The position numbers and the translations under genes are program-made. A stretch of DNA of 64,000 nt. Origin: Symsagittifera roscoffensis (Eukaryota > Xenacoelomorpha > Acoela > Convolutidae). This document shows, in pieces, positions 39,127 to 51,826 of this stretch. How positions within the stretch are numbered: the stretch's first letter is position 1; each line of letters opens with the position of its first letter. The DNA is taken from NCBI RefSeq assembly GCF_963678635.1, contig NC_087070.1, positions 29,674,048 through 29,738,047 on the forward strand, written 5' to 3'. Under the pieces are notes generated by a model, which had not been told where the DNA came from, searched no databases, and was given only the letters and a program-made list of their open reading frames with translations.

Positions 39127-39536
39127 TGGAACCTGATCTAAACTACATTTTATGATTGGATAAATTAGATATTTTACCAATGTAAAGTATTTAATATTAA
39201 CCAATCATGATCCATCTAACTAACAATCCACTTATTTGTAAGTGCTGAAATTACTTGTAATTTCAGCACCAGAGAGATTTGAATTTAACTTAGAAATTAG
39301 TTGAACTCTCCCGAGTACTTCAGCAGCCGCAATAAACCAGTATACCCTAGATCTATTGAGCCTAGCAGAGACTAGTTAAACAACCTGAGACTAGATAGTA
39401 TAAGAGTAAGATTAGGATCGGTATTAGACTAAGAAGTTGCACGAATCTATCCGGCCGAAAATAAGATAGCGTGACGAGCAGACGGTGTACCCTATCCGAA
39501 ATTACTCTATGAGTTATACCCATCGAATATAACTCA
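39127..39536 (+). repeat. 3' LTR (410 bp)
   Basis: Same start, end and length as the 5' LTR and no difference by eye. The polyadenylation signal AATAAA is at 39331-39336. It is followed by ATAT and then by the host sequence that resumes at 61870 in the empty copy. Confidence 0.95.
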
Positions 39537-40246
39537 ATATGTGGGAGATCACGTCTGGGTTTCTCAGAACGTGATCTCGCAGAAGTGTGCTAAGAAGTTT
39601 TAAAAAATGGACAGACATGCTCATGTGAAGTAAAAAGATTGCAGAATGTTTAAGCTCAGCATCAGAGTATGTGAGAACAATTAAACACACAATTCTTCGT
39701 CGGAGGAATGGTGCAGACCAAAATACCTTGAAAAGTGTGACAACCTAAAAATTGACAGACCGTTTGATGTCAATCAGAAAAAAAACGTGATGAACAGGGG
39801 CACAACAGCGGTTCGCCGTGATGAGCTGTACAGCTCTTGTGTTGGTCCTTTCCCCGTAGATAAATGGTCTTAATCTTTAAATTGCAACTGTTTTTGGAGT
39901 TTTAGGTCCAAAGGAACTAAAGGAAGGCGATGATGGAAGACCTTTTTAACATATGAAAAGCCAGCAGAGTGGCCGAGTTTTGGCGCGAAGAAATCGAACC
40001 GAAACTGAGTGGACTAAGGTGGATCAGAAATGTATGACAAAATATAGAAAGCAGTGGGGAGCTTGGTTGAAATGCACCCTGCCGGCTTGTAAATCTTTTG
40101 CTTAAATACACTGGACCACATTATAACCAACTGTGTTTCTACCATTACATGGGGCTTAGCTTTTTTCCACAAGTTACGTTCATATGTATGTAGAAACTTT
40201 AAAAGCAGAAAGAAATTTTTAATTTTTGCAGATAATTAAAAAAAAA
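39537..40246. other. Host flank of the provirus, gene-free
   Basis: Continues the segmental duplication (second copy 61866-62571). A short inverted repeat, GAGATCACGT...ACGTGATCTC, lies at the start (39544-39576). No gene; a 64-codon minus ORF (39917) is not recognisable. Confidence 0.5.
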
Positions 40247-40720
40247 TTCAATTCAAACGCCATATGTACAATTGTAAAATAATTGGACGCACTAGCCCTC
40301 GGGCTGGCGTAAAATTGAGTAATATAAATAAAGCTCAACTTATAGTTTATGCTTTTGAAACAAAGTTCTGAAAATTGACTTTTTTGAGTTTTATGGCCAA
40401 CGGAGCGTGCAGATAATATCTTGAATACGACAGGATAGCCGCACATGTGTATGGCATCAATGCGTGTGGCATATGTATGAAAATGGGCCAGGATACCGTC
40501 AGTTGCTTTTAGTCTAATTGTTATGAGAAAATTATAAGGTAGGAAATTATTCAAATCTGTTTGATATAGTCATATTTAGAGGTTTGAACAATTTAAGCAA
40601 ATTAGTTTAAGTCCAGCCGAGCGTAGTGCAAAAAACTCTTAGTTTCTTTAGTCCAATTTTACTTTTCAAAATTCGTGCTGCCGTGCTGAGGTGTTCGACT
40701 CATGATTCGACCGACGCGGT
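40247..40720. repeat. Satellite-related module outside the array
   Basis: The sequence from CAAACGCCATATGTACAATT to CCGAGCGTAGTGCAAAA matches the second half of the 816-bp satellite unit found at 43-51.8 kb. Here it is a single diverged copy (second copy from about 62572, where about 245 extra bases sit at 62913-63157). Confidence 0.8.
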
Positions 40721-40779
40721 TGAACTATGTCCGATTTTCTTCGCAAATTAAGTAAGACGTTCGAACAAAGGCTTTATTC

Positions 40780-41065
40780 GATCGAAGTCGAATCATGGGT
40801 CGAACAGGGTCAAATCATGAGTCGAGCAAGGTCAAATCATGGGTCGAACAAGGTCAAATCATGGGTCGAATAAAGTCAAATCATGGGTCGAACAGGGTCG
40901 AATCATGAGTCGAACCGGGTCGAATCATGGGTCGAACGGGGTCGGATCATGGGTCGAACGGTGTGGAATTATGCCCGGGCTGACGTCGAAAGTCGAACAA
41001 TGTCCCATAAAGTCAAACAAAGTTAATCAATGTCTGGTAAAGTCGAACAATGCCCGGTGTAGTCG
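40780..41065. repeat. 22-bp minisatellite (copy A)
   Basis: Tandem units resembling GGTCGAATCATGGGTCGAAC (22-bp period), about a dozen, decaying toward the right into GTCGAACAATG variants. A 22-bp period rotates the frame, so the 76-codon ORF here (SNHGSN, SWVEQG, IMSRTG) is a repeat product. The expanded counterpart is at 63380-63725. Confidence 0.85.
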
Positions 41066-41339
41066 ATGAGAGTCAAAAACGGACATCACTCGACCGTTTC
41101 GATCGAATTGTGAGCCGAGCACCTCAACCCGGGCTCTAGATTTGAGCTGCAGAGCTTTTAACAAGCCCAAAACAATATTTGTTGTTTCAGTGTACGTGGA
41201 CTAACAATCATTTACAACTTTGAGGGGACCTGAGCTTTGGCCATTTGGAACAATTTTCCGACCAAAAACCAACGTTTGGACTTGTAAATTTTTTTCTTGC
41301 TTTTTCGAATGATATCCCGCAGTCATTAGAAAGAGAAAT

Positions 41340-41545
41340 TAATGGATTGTATTACAATTATAATTGTACTTTTATCAAAAATATAATTAATTATAAGTGC
41401 CAAATTTAGATGTTTAAACGATTTATAATCCATTATAATGATAACATTTTTCGTGACATTATAAAAAATTATAATCAATTATAATTGATTATACCTTTTC
41501 CAATAATCTTTTATAATCTCTTATAATCTATTATAGTAGATTATA
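41340..41545. repeat. TTATAAT-rich block
   Basis: Clustered AATTATAAT / TTATAATC / ATTATAAT motifs in both orientations, able to form many small hairpins. Simple-sequence decay is the likely origin. Confidence 0.6.
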
Positions 41546-42865
41546 ATGCTTTTTGTTTCAAAAATCTTTAACAGTGAAAAGTTTTGTCAATCTTTCGTTG
41601 GTTCATCTGGACACAAAACTTTACCACGAATTAAAAGTTTCATAGAGATCCTTTCATTTTAGTTGAAAAAATCCCGCGGTAGGTGAAATATAACTCTTCT
41701 AAATATGTTTGTGTAAATTATAATGCATAAATCATAATGTGAGCATCTATTTTTTACCTTTCATAGGAGCATTTGTTACGGTCGTGTGAGGGCTTATTCG
41801 TTATCAGTATTTTTTATTGACGCATATGACTTAAGATAAATTCAAAAATCTTTGCAAAAAAACATCTTTGAACGTAGTTCATTGAACCAGCTAGCAGTTG
41901 AACGTAATTTGTTTTTAAAAAAGCTTTGTATGATGTAACAGCAGAAACGCAGATGTTTATAAAATAGTCTACTGTAGTTTAATGTTAGATTCACAAGTCG
42001 GGAGGTTATTTTATCAAGGCTAAGCATCACTATGGTTGCTTAATTTGGCCATGTAGTTCGATGCGACCTTGTGCGACCTAGTTCCCAGTCCTGTCAAATC
42101 GTTTAAAAAACTTTATACTAGTAGTAATAACTTTCGCGTGGACTCATCCTGGGAGGGAGATGCAATCCGCCGTGTATCAAGATAGGCTATAGAGAATCTG
42201 GTCTCCGCCCTTTTTAATAGGATTGGGATTAGTTTTCCCAATGTTTTAAGCTAGAATATATGTTTCAGAGAATCTGATGGTAAGCTTCAGAGGGTAAATT
42301 TTTTCGATGCCTGCTTTTATATGTCGCGTAGATTTATACCGGGTGGGGAGATTAAGAGCACCGTTTAATAGGATGGGCTATAGATTATCCGGTTCTCACA
42401 CTATGTAGAGATGATAAGTTACGAATGGTAAGTTTCTGAAAAAACTAAGATTTTTTTTCGAATCTTTCTCAGAAACATGAAAATTTTGCAACTGTTAGTC
42501 AACGCAATGGGGGGCGATCTTCCTGAGCAATCTTTCATAATTGTTTACTTAAGCGAGGGTTGAACGTAAAGAAGCTTTTTTTATTTGTTAGTTTAAGCGA
42601 GATGTAAAGAAAAATTTCTCATTAAGTAATTGGAATTTGCAAAATCAGGTGTTAGCCTCCGCGGTAATAACCCTAAAATATGTAATCAAATTTTCAAAAA
42701 ATACTTAAACTTAGGTCGGATAGTGGGTAGACAAAAATGTCAAACTTTCAGCACTAGAGGCTACAAATCTTCCCCCTCCCCCGGTTAGTGGGGACACCGA
42801 TTCGCGTAAACAGTTTTTCATTTAAATAAGAAATCCTGAAACAACGTTTGTTAATTTGAGGTGCA
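41546..42865. other. Gene-free DNA before the satellite array
   Basis: AT-rich. Around 42140-42420 are two or three diverged relatives of the array segment TTGGGAGTGAGG...GGACAGGCTAAAGATTTC, indicating old array remnants. No gene. Confidence 0.45.
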
Positions 42866-45800
42866 TTCTGATTTCTTATGCGTTAGAGTTGTTTGTTGTA
42901 ACAGAAGTGGCAAACTTTGGTAACCACAGAAAAAGAAGTTGAAAACCAATCGCTCAATTTTACGGCTAAAAATTGAGCCACATAACATCTTTTTTCTTTC
43001 TCAATCACTAATTGAACAATTGTTTTCAAAAATTAGCTGGACAAAAAATGACTTAATTTGTGGATCTTGAATACTTTCAGAATTTCCACTTTTTCACAGA
43101 ATAAACTCTCGAAAAAATTTGGCGTTGAAGCAAACAATGTTGCTGAAAAAAACCTCTTCAGATTCTTGAACAAAATTTTCTAGAATTTAATTACTTCTCT
43201 TAGTAATTATCAAATTTATTGCTCTTAAGATTCAAAAATTGTCCTTTATCCAGATTTTGCTAAATATTCCTGTTTCTCCAATTGGACTTAAGCAGAACAT
43301 GACCTCAAATTTGTTCAAAAAAGAAACTAATAGACAAAAAATTAAACTACAAAAACAAAATAGATAAATCACAGCATCGCCTTTTTTGCATCAAGTTACT
43401 TTCTTATCGAAGCTTATTAGTGATATATGTTGAGTAGAGTCAGCTTGGGAGTGAGGTCTTCTATGTATAAGGACAGGCTAAAGATTTCTGGGACTTCACT
43501 TTATGAATTCAGACCGGCAAGAACTTCACCTTATGAGTTCAGACCGTCAAAAATGTTTTAAAAATTCAAACGCCATATGTACAATTGTAAAATAATTGGA
43601 CGCACTAGCCCTCGGGCTGGCGTAAAATTGACTAATATAAATAAAGCTCATCTTATAGTTTATGCTTTTGACACAAAATTCTGAAAATTGACTTTTTTGA
43701 ATTTTATGGCCAAATCGGCTAGTCAAAACCAACGGAGCGTGCAGATGATATCTTGAATACGACAGGATAGCCGCACATGTGTATGGCATCAATGAGTGTG
43801 GCAAATATATGAAAATGAGCCAGGATACCGTCAGTTGCTTTTAGTCTAATTGTTATGAGAAAATTATTAGATAGGAAATTATTCAAATCTGTTTGAAATT
43901 GTCATATTTAGAGGTTTGAACAATTTAAGCAAATTAGTTTAAGTCCAGTCGAGCGTAGTGCAAAACAACCTCTTCAGATTCTTGAACAAAATTTTCTAGA
44001 ATTTAATTACTTCTCTTAGTAATTATCAAATTTATTGCTCTTAAGATTCGAAAATTGTCTTTTATCCAGAATTTGCTAAATATTCCTGTAAACCTCCAAT
44101 TGGACTTAAGCAGAACATGACCTCAAATTTGTTTAAAAAGAAACTAATAGACAAAAAATTAAACTACAAAAACAAAATAGATAAATCACAGCATCGCCTT
44201 TTTTGCATCAAGTTACTTTCTTATCGAAGCTTATTAGTGATATATGTTGAGTAGAGTCAGCTTGGGAGTGAGGTCTTCTATGTATAAGGACAGGCTAAAG
44301 ATTTCTGGGACTTCACTTTATGAATTCAGACCGGCAAGAACTTCACCTTATGAGTTCAGACCGTCAAAAATGTTTTAAAAATTCAAACGCCATATGTACA
44401 ATTGTAAAATAATTGACCCACTAGCCCTCGGGCTGGCGTAAAATTGAGTAATATAAATAAAGCTCATCTTATAGTTTATGCTTTTGAAACAAAATTCTGA
44501 AAATTGACTTTTTTGAATTTTATGGCCAAATCGGCTAGTCAAAACCAACGGAGCGTGCAGATGATATCTTGAAAACGAAAGGATAGCCGCACATGTGTAT
44601 GGCATCAATGAGTGTGGCAAATATATGAAAATGAGCCAGGATACCGTCAGTTGCTTTTAGTCTAATTGTTATGAGAAAATTATTAGATAGGAAATTATTC
44701 AAATCTGTTTGATTTAGTCATATTTAGAGGTTTGAACAATTTAAGCAAATTAGTTTAAGTCCAGTCGAGCGTAGTGCAAAACAACCTCTTCAGATTCTTG
44801 AACAAAATTTTCTAGAATTTAATTACTTCTCTTAGTAATTATCAAATTTATTGCTCTTAAGATTCGAAAATTGTCTTTTATCCAGATTTTGCTAAATATT
44901 CCTGTAAATCTCCAATTGGACTTAAGCAGAACGTGACCTCAAATTTGTTTAAAAAGAAACTAATAGACAAAAAATTAAACTACAAAAACAAAATAGATAA
45001 ATCACAGCATCGCCTTTTTGGCATCAAGTTACTTTCTTATCGAAGCTTATTAGTGATATATGTTGAGTAGAGTCAGCTTGGGAGTGAGGTCTTCTATGTA
45101 TAAGGACAGGCTAAAGATTTCTGGGACTTCACTTTATGAATTCAGACCGGCAAGAACTTCACCGTATGAGTTCAGACCGTCAAAAATGTTTTAAAAATTC
45201 AAACGCCATATGTACAATTGTAAAATAATTGGACGCACTAGCCCTCGGGCTGGCGTAAAATTGAGTAATATAAATAAAGCTCATCTTATAGTTTATGCTT
45301 TGAAACAAAATTCTGAAAATTGACTTCTTTGAGTTTTATGGCCAAATCGGCTAGTCAAAACCAACGGAGCGTGCAGATGATATCTTGAAAACGAAAGGAT
45401 AGCCGCACATGTGTATGGCATCAATGAGTGTGGCAAATATATTAAAATGAGCCAGGATACCGTCAGTTGCTTTTAGTCTAATTGTTATGAGAAAATTATT
45501 AGATAGGAAATTATTCAAATCTGTTTGATATAGTCATATTTAGAGGTTTGAACAATTTAAGCAAATTAGTTTAAGTCCAGTCGAGCGTAGTGCAAAACAA
45601 CCTCTTCAGATTCTTGAACAAAATTTTCTAGAATTTAATTACTTCTCTTAGTAATTATCAAATTTATTGCTCTTAAGATTCGAAAATTGTCTTTTATCCA
45701 GATTTTGCTAAATATTCCTGTAAATCTCCAATTGGACTTAAGCAGAACGTGACCTCAAATTTGTTTAAAAAGAAACTAATAGACAAAAAATTAAACTACA

Positions 45801-48800
45801 AAAACAAAATAGCTAAATCACAGCATCGCCTTTTTGGCATCAAGTTACTTTCTTATCGAAGCTTATTAGTGATATATGTTGAGTAGAGTCAGCTTGGGAG
45901 TGAGGTCTTCTATGTATAAGGACAGGCTAAAGATTTCTGGGACTTCACTTTATGAATTCAGACCGGCAAGAACTTCACCGTATGAGTTCAGACCGTCAAA
46001 AATGTTTTAAAAATTCAAACGCCATATGTACAATTGTAAAATAATTGGACGCACTAGCCCTCGGGCTGGCGTAAAATTGAGTAATATAAATAAAGCTCAT
46101 CTTATAGTTTATGCTTTGAAACAAAATTCTGAAAATTGACTTCTTTGAGTTTTATGGCCAAATCGGCTAGTCAAAACCAACGGAGCGTGCAGATGATATC
46201 TTGAATACGACAGGATAGCCGCAAATGTGTATGGCATCAATGAGTGTGGCAAATGTATGAAAATGAGCCAGCATACCGTCAGTTACTTTTAGTCTAATTG
46301 TTATGAGAAAATTATTAGGTAGGAAATTATTCAAATCTGTTTGATATAGTCATATTTAGAGGTTTGAACGATTTAAGCAAATTATTTTATGTCCAGCCGA
46401 GCGTAGTGCAAAAAAACTCTTAGTTTCTTTAGTCCAATTTTACTTTTCAAAATTTGTATTGCCGTGCTGAGGTGTTCGACTCATGATTCGATCGACGCGG
46501 TTGAACTATGTCCGATTTTCTTCGCAAAGTAAGTAAGACGTTCGAACAAAGGCTTTATTCGATCGAAGTCGAATCATGGGTCGAACAGGGTCGAATCATG
46601 AGTCGAACAGGGTCGATAGAGTCGAATCATGAGTCTGATTTCTTATGCGTTAGAGTTGTTTGTTGTAACAGAAGTGGCAAACTTTGGTAACCACAGAAAA
46701 AGAAGTTGAAAACCAATCGCTCAATTTTACGGCTAAAAATTGAGCCACATAACATCTTTTTTCTTTCTCAATCACCAATTGAACAATTGTTTTCAAAAAT
46801 TAGCTGGACAAAAAATGACTTAATTTGTGGATCTTGAATACTTTCAGAATTTCCACTTTTTCACAGAAAAAACTCTCGAAAAAATTTGGCGTTGAAGCAA
46901 AAAAACCTCTTCAGATTCTTGAACAAAATTTTCTATAATTTAATTACTTCTCTTAGTAATTATCAAATTTATTGCTCTTAAGATTCAAAAATTGTCCTTT
47001 ATCCAGATTTTGCTAAATATTCCTGTAATTCTCCAATTGGACTTAAGCAGAACATGACCTCAAATTTGTTTAAAAAGAAACTAATAGACAAAAAATTAAA
47101 CTACAAAAACAAAATAGATAAATCACAGCATCGCCTTTTTTGCATCAAGTTACTTTCTTATCGAAGCTTTTTAGTGATATATGTTGAGTAGAGTCAGCTT
47201 GGGAGTGAGGTCTTCTATGTATAAGGACAGGCTAAAGATTTCTGGGACTTCACTTTATGAATTCAGACCGGCAAGAACTTCACCTTATGAGTTCAGACCG
47301 TCAAAAATGTTTTAAAAATTGAAACGCCATATGTACAATTGTAAAATAATTGGACGCACTAGCCCTCGGGCTGGCGTAAAATTGAGTAATATAAGTAAAA
47401 CTCATCTTATAGTTTATGCTTGTGAAATAAAATTCTGAAAATTGACTTTTTTGAGTTTTATGGCCAAATCGGCTAGTCAAAACCAACGGAGCGTGCAGAT
47501 GATATCTTGAATACGACAGGATAGCCGCACATGTGTATGGCATCAATGAGTGTGGCAAATGTATGAAAATGAGCCAGGATACCGTCAGTTACTTTTAGTC
47601 TAATTGTTATGAGAAAATTATTAGGTAGGAAATTATTCAAATCTGTTTGATATAGTCATATTTAGAGGTTTGAACAATTTAAGCAAATTAGTTTAAGTCC
47701 AGCCGAGCGTAGTGCAAAAAAAACTCTTAGTTTCTTTAGTCCAATTTTACTTTTCAAAATTTGTACTGCCGTGCTGAGGTGTTCGACTCATGATTCGACC
47801 GACGCGGTTGAACTATGTCCGATTTTCTTCGCAAAATAAGTAAGACGTTCGAACAAAGGCTTTATTCGATCGAAGTCGAATCATGGGTCGAACAGTGTCG
47901 AATCATGAGTCGAACAGGGTCGATAGAGTCGAATCATGAGTCTGATTTCTTATGCGTTAGAGTTGTTTGTTGTAACAGAAGTGGCAAACTTTGGTAACCA
48001 CAGAAAAAGAAGTTGAAAACCAATCGCTCAATTTTACGGCTAAAAATTGAGCCACATAACATCTTTTTTCTTTCTCAATCACCAATTGAACAATTGTTTT
48101 CAAAAATTAGCTGGACAAAAAATGACTTTATTTGTGGATCTTGAATACTTTCAGAATTTCCACTTTTTCACAGTATAAACTCTCGAAAAAATTTGGCGTT
48201 GAAGCAAACAATGTTGCTGAAAAAAACCTCTTCAGATTCTTGAACAAAATTTTCTAGAATTTAATTACTTCTCTTAGTAATTATCAAATTTATTGCTCTT
48301 AAGATTCAAAAATTGTCCTTTATCCAGATTTTGCTAAATATTCCTGTAAATCTCCAATTGGACTTAAGCAGAACATGACCTCAAATTTGTTTAAAAAGAA
48401 ACTAATAGACAAAAAATTAAACTACAAAAACAAAATAGATAAATCACAGCATCGCCTTTTTTGCATCAAGTTACTTTCTTATCGAAGCTTATTAGTGATA
48501 TATGTTGAGTAGAGTCAGCTTGGGAGTGAGGTCTTCTATGTATAAGGACAGGCTAAAGATTTCTGGGACTTCACTTTATGAATTCAGACCGGCAAGAACT
48601 TCACCTTATGAGTTCAGACCGTCAAAAATGTTTTAAAAATTGAAACGCCATATGTACAATTGTAAAATAATTGGACGCACTTGCCCTCGGGCTGGCGTAA
48701 AATTGAGTAATATAAGTAAAACTCATCTTATAGTTTATGCTTGTGAAATAAAATTCTGAAAATTGACTTTTTTGAGTTTTATGGCCAAATCGGCTAGTCA

Positions 48801-51800
48801 AAACCAACGGAGCGTGCAGATGATATCTTGAATACGACAGGATAGCCGCACATGTGTATGGCATCAATGAGTGTGGCAAATGTATGAAAATGAGCCAGGA
48901 TACCGTCAGTTACTTTTAGTCTAATTGTTATGAGAAAATTATTAGGTAGGAAATTATTCAAATCTGTTTGATATAGTCATATTTAGAGGTTTGAACAATT
49001 TAAGCAAATTAGTTTATGTCCAGCCGAGCGTAGTGCAAAAAAAACTCTTAGTTTCTGTAGTCCAATTTTACTTTTCAAAATTTGTACTGCCGTGCTGAGG
49101 TGTTCGACTCATGATTCGACCGACGCGGTTGAACTATGTCCGATTTTCTTCGCAAATTAAGTAAGACGTTCGAACAAAGGCTTTATTCGATCGAAGTCGA
49201 ATCATGGATCGAACAGGGTCGAATCATGAGTCGAACAGGGTCGATAGAGTCGAATCATGAGTCTGATTTCTTATGCGTTAGAGTTGTTTGTTGTAACAGA
49301 AGTGGCAAACTTTGGTAACCACAGAAAAAGAAGTTGAAAACCAATCGCTCAATTTTACGGCTAAAAATTGAGCCACATAACATCTTTTTTCTTTCTCAAT
49401 CACCAATTGAACAATTGTTTTCAAAAATTAGCTGGACAAAAAATGACTTTATTTGTGGATCTTGAATACTTTCAGAATTTCCACTTTTTCACAGTATAAA
49501 CTCTCGAAAAAATTTGGCGTTGAAGCAAACAATGTTGCTGAAAAAAACCTCTTCAGATTCTTGAACAAAATTTTCTAGAATTTAATTACTTCTCTTAGTA
49601 ATTATCAAATTTATTGCTCTTAAGATTCAAAAATTGTCCTTTATCCAGATTTTGCTAAATATTCCTGTAAATCTCCAATTGGACTTAAGCAGAACATGAC
49701 CTCAAATTTGTTTAAAAAGAAACTAATAGACAAAAAATTAAACTACAAAAACAAAATAGATAAATCACAGCATCGCCTTTTTTGCATCAAGTTACTTTCT
49801 TATCGAAGCTTATTAGTGATATATGTTGAGTAGAGTCAGCTTGGGAGTGAGGTCTTCTATGTATAAGGACAGGCTAAAGATTTCTGGGACTTCACTTTAT
49901 GAATTCAGACCGGCAAGAACTTCACCTTATGAGTTCAGACCGTCAAAAATGTTTCAAACGCTATATGTACAATTGTAAAATAATTGGACGCACTAGCCCT
50001 CGGGCTGGCGTAAAATTGAGTAATATAAATAAAGCTCATCTTATAGTTTATGCTTTTGAAACAAAATTCTGAAAATTGACTTTTTTGAATTTTATGGCCA
50101 AATCGGCTAGTCAAAACCAACGGAGCGTGCAGATGATATCTTGAATACAACAGGATAGCCGCACATGTGTATGGCATCAAGCATCAATGAGTGTGGCAAA
50201 TGTATGAAAATGAGCCAGGATACCGTCAGTTGCTTTTAGTCTAATTGTTATGAGAAAATTATTAGATAGGAAATTATTCAAATCTGTTTGATTTAGTCAT
50301 ATTTAGAGGTTTGAACAATTTAGGCAAATTAGTTTAAGTCCAGTCGAGCGTAGTGCAAAAAAACCTCTTCAGATTCTTGAACAAAAGTTTCTAGAATTTA
50401 ATTACTTCTCTTAGTAATTATCAAATTTATTGCTCTTAAGATTCAAAAATTGTCCTTTATCCAGATTTTGCTAAATATTCCTGTAATTCTCCAATTGGAA
50501 ATTTGTTTAAAAAGAAACTAATAGACAAAAAATTAAACTACAAAAACAAAATAGATAAATCACAGCATCGCCTTTTTTGCATCCCGTTACTTTCCTATCG
50601 AAGCTTATTAGTGATATATGTTGAGTAGAGTCAGCTTGGGAGTGAGGTCTTCTATGTATAAGGACAGGCTAAAGATTTCTGGGACTTCACTTTATGAATT
50701 CAGACCGGCAAGAACTTCACCTTATGAGTTCAGACCGTCAAAAATGTTTTAAAAATTCAAACGCCATATGTACAATTGTAAAATAATTGAACGCACTAGC
50801 CCTCGGGCTGGCGTAAAATTGAGTAATATAAATAAAACTCATCTTATAGTTTATGTTTTTGAAATAAAATTCTGAAAATTGACTTTTTTGAGTTTTATGG
50901 CCAAATCGGCTAGTCAAAACCAACGGAGCGTGCAGATGATATCTTGAAAACGACAGGATAGCCGCACATGTGTATGGCATCAATGAGTGTGGCAAATGTA
51001 TGAAAATGAGCCAGGATACCGTCAGTTACTTTTAGTCTAATTGTTATGAGAAAATTATTAGGTAGGAAATTATTCAAATCTGTTTGATATAGTCATATTT
51101 AGAGGTTTGAACAATTTAAGCAAATTAGTTTAAGTCCAGCCAAGCGTAGTGCAAAAAAACTCTTAGTTTTTTTAGTCCAATTTTACTTTTCAAAATTTGT
51201 ACTGCCGTGCTGAGGTGTTCGACTCATGATTCGACCGACGCGGTTGAACTATGTCCGATTTTCTTCGCAAATTAAGTAAGACGTTCGTGGATCTGGATCT
51301 TGAGCCACATAACTTTATTTGTGGATCTTGAATACTTTCAGAATTTCCACTTTTTCACAGAATAAACTCTCGAAAAAATTTGGCGTTGAAGCAAACAATG
51401 TTGCTGAAAAAAACCTCTTCAGATTCTTGAACAAAATTTTCTAGAATTTAATTACTTCTCTTAGTAATTATCAAATTTATTGCTCTTAAGATTCAAAAAT
51501 TGTCCTTTATCCAGATTTTGCTAAATATTCCTGTAAATCTCCAATTGGACACTTGTCAGAACATGACCTCAAATTTGTTTAAAAAGAAACTAATAGACGA
51601 AAAATTAAATTACAAAAACAAAATAGATAAATCACAGCATCGCCTTTTTTGCATCAAGTTACTTTCTTATCGAAGCTTATTAGTGATATATGTTGAGTAG
51701 AGTCAGCTTGGGAGTGAAATCCTCTATGTATAAGGACAGGCTAAAGATTTCCGGGACTTCACTTTATAAATTCAGACCGGCAAGAACTTCACCTTATGAG

Positions 51801-51826
51801 TTTAGACCGTCAAAAATGTTTTAATA
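42866..51826. repeat. Tandem satellite array with two unit lengths (816 bp and ~1321 bp)
   Basis: Using the landmark CCTCTTCAGATTCTTGAAC, units start near 43153, 43969, 44785, 45601, 46906, 48227, 49548, 50364 and 51413. The spacings are 816, 816, 816, 1305, 1321, 1321, 816 and 1049. The long unit is the 816-bp unit plus a ~505-bp insert that contains a short GTCGAA minisatellite and the CTGATTTCTTATGCG segment. The last unit is truncated and rearranged near 51283. The array lies between the two copies of the segmental duplication. An 81-85-codon minus-strand ORF recurs in most units, but it follows the general sequence conservation. Confidence 0.92.

Larger units (their letters stand above)
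20630..39536 (+). mobile_element. Complete 18.9-kb LTR retrovirus-like element (Ty3/gypsy-type pol, env-like gene, accessory ORFs)
   Basis: The order is LTR - primer-binding site - structured leader - basic ORF - gag - protease - RT/RNase H/integrase - two small hydrophobic ORFs - ATG-less ORF - env-like glycoprotein - 602-codon ORF - 1.6-kb 3' region - LTR. The 410-bp LTRs appear identical by eye and the insertion is bounded by a 4-bp duplication. Length (18,907 bp) is far above the usual 5-10 kb for Ty3/gypsy elements. The coding strand is strikingly rich in A and poor in G. Visible interruptions: a TAA inside gag, and +1 frame steps between gag, pro and pol. It resembles a complex endogenous retrovirus in layout, with a gypsy-type polymerase; I cannot say whether it is infectious or named. 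Confidence 0.95.

Noticed and set aside
40780-41065. CRISPR array
   Set aside because: The units are contiguous and degenerate with no unique spacers, and the DNA is eukaryotic.
40839-41069. Repeat-protein ORF with SNHGSN/SWVEQG blocks
   Set aside because: It is produced by the 22-bp minisatellite read through all three frames; the same holds at 63399-63870.
43547-50995. Recurring 81-85-codon minus-strand ORF in the satellite units as a gene family
   Set aside because: The surrounding satellite is equally conserved, some units lack the frame, and the protein has no domain features.
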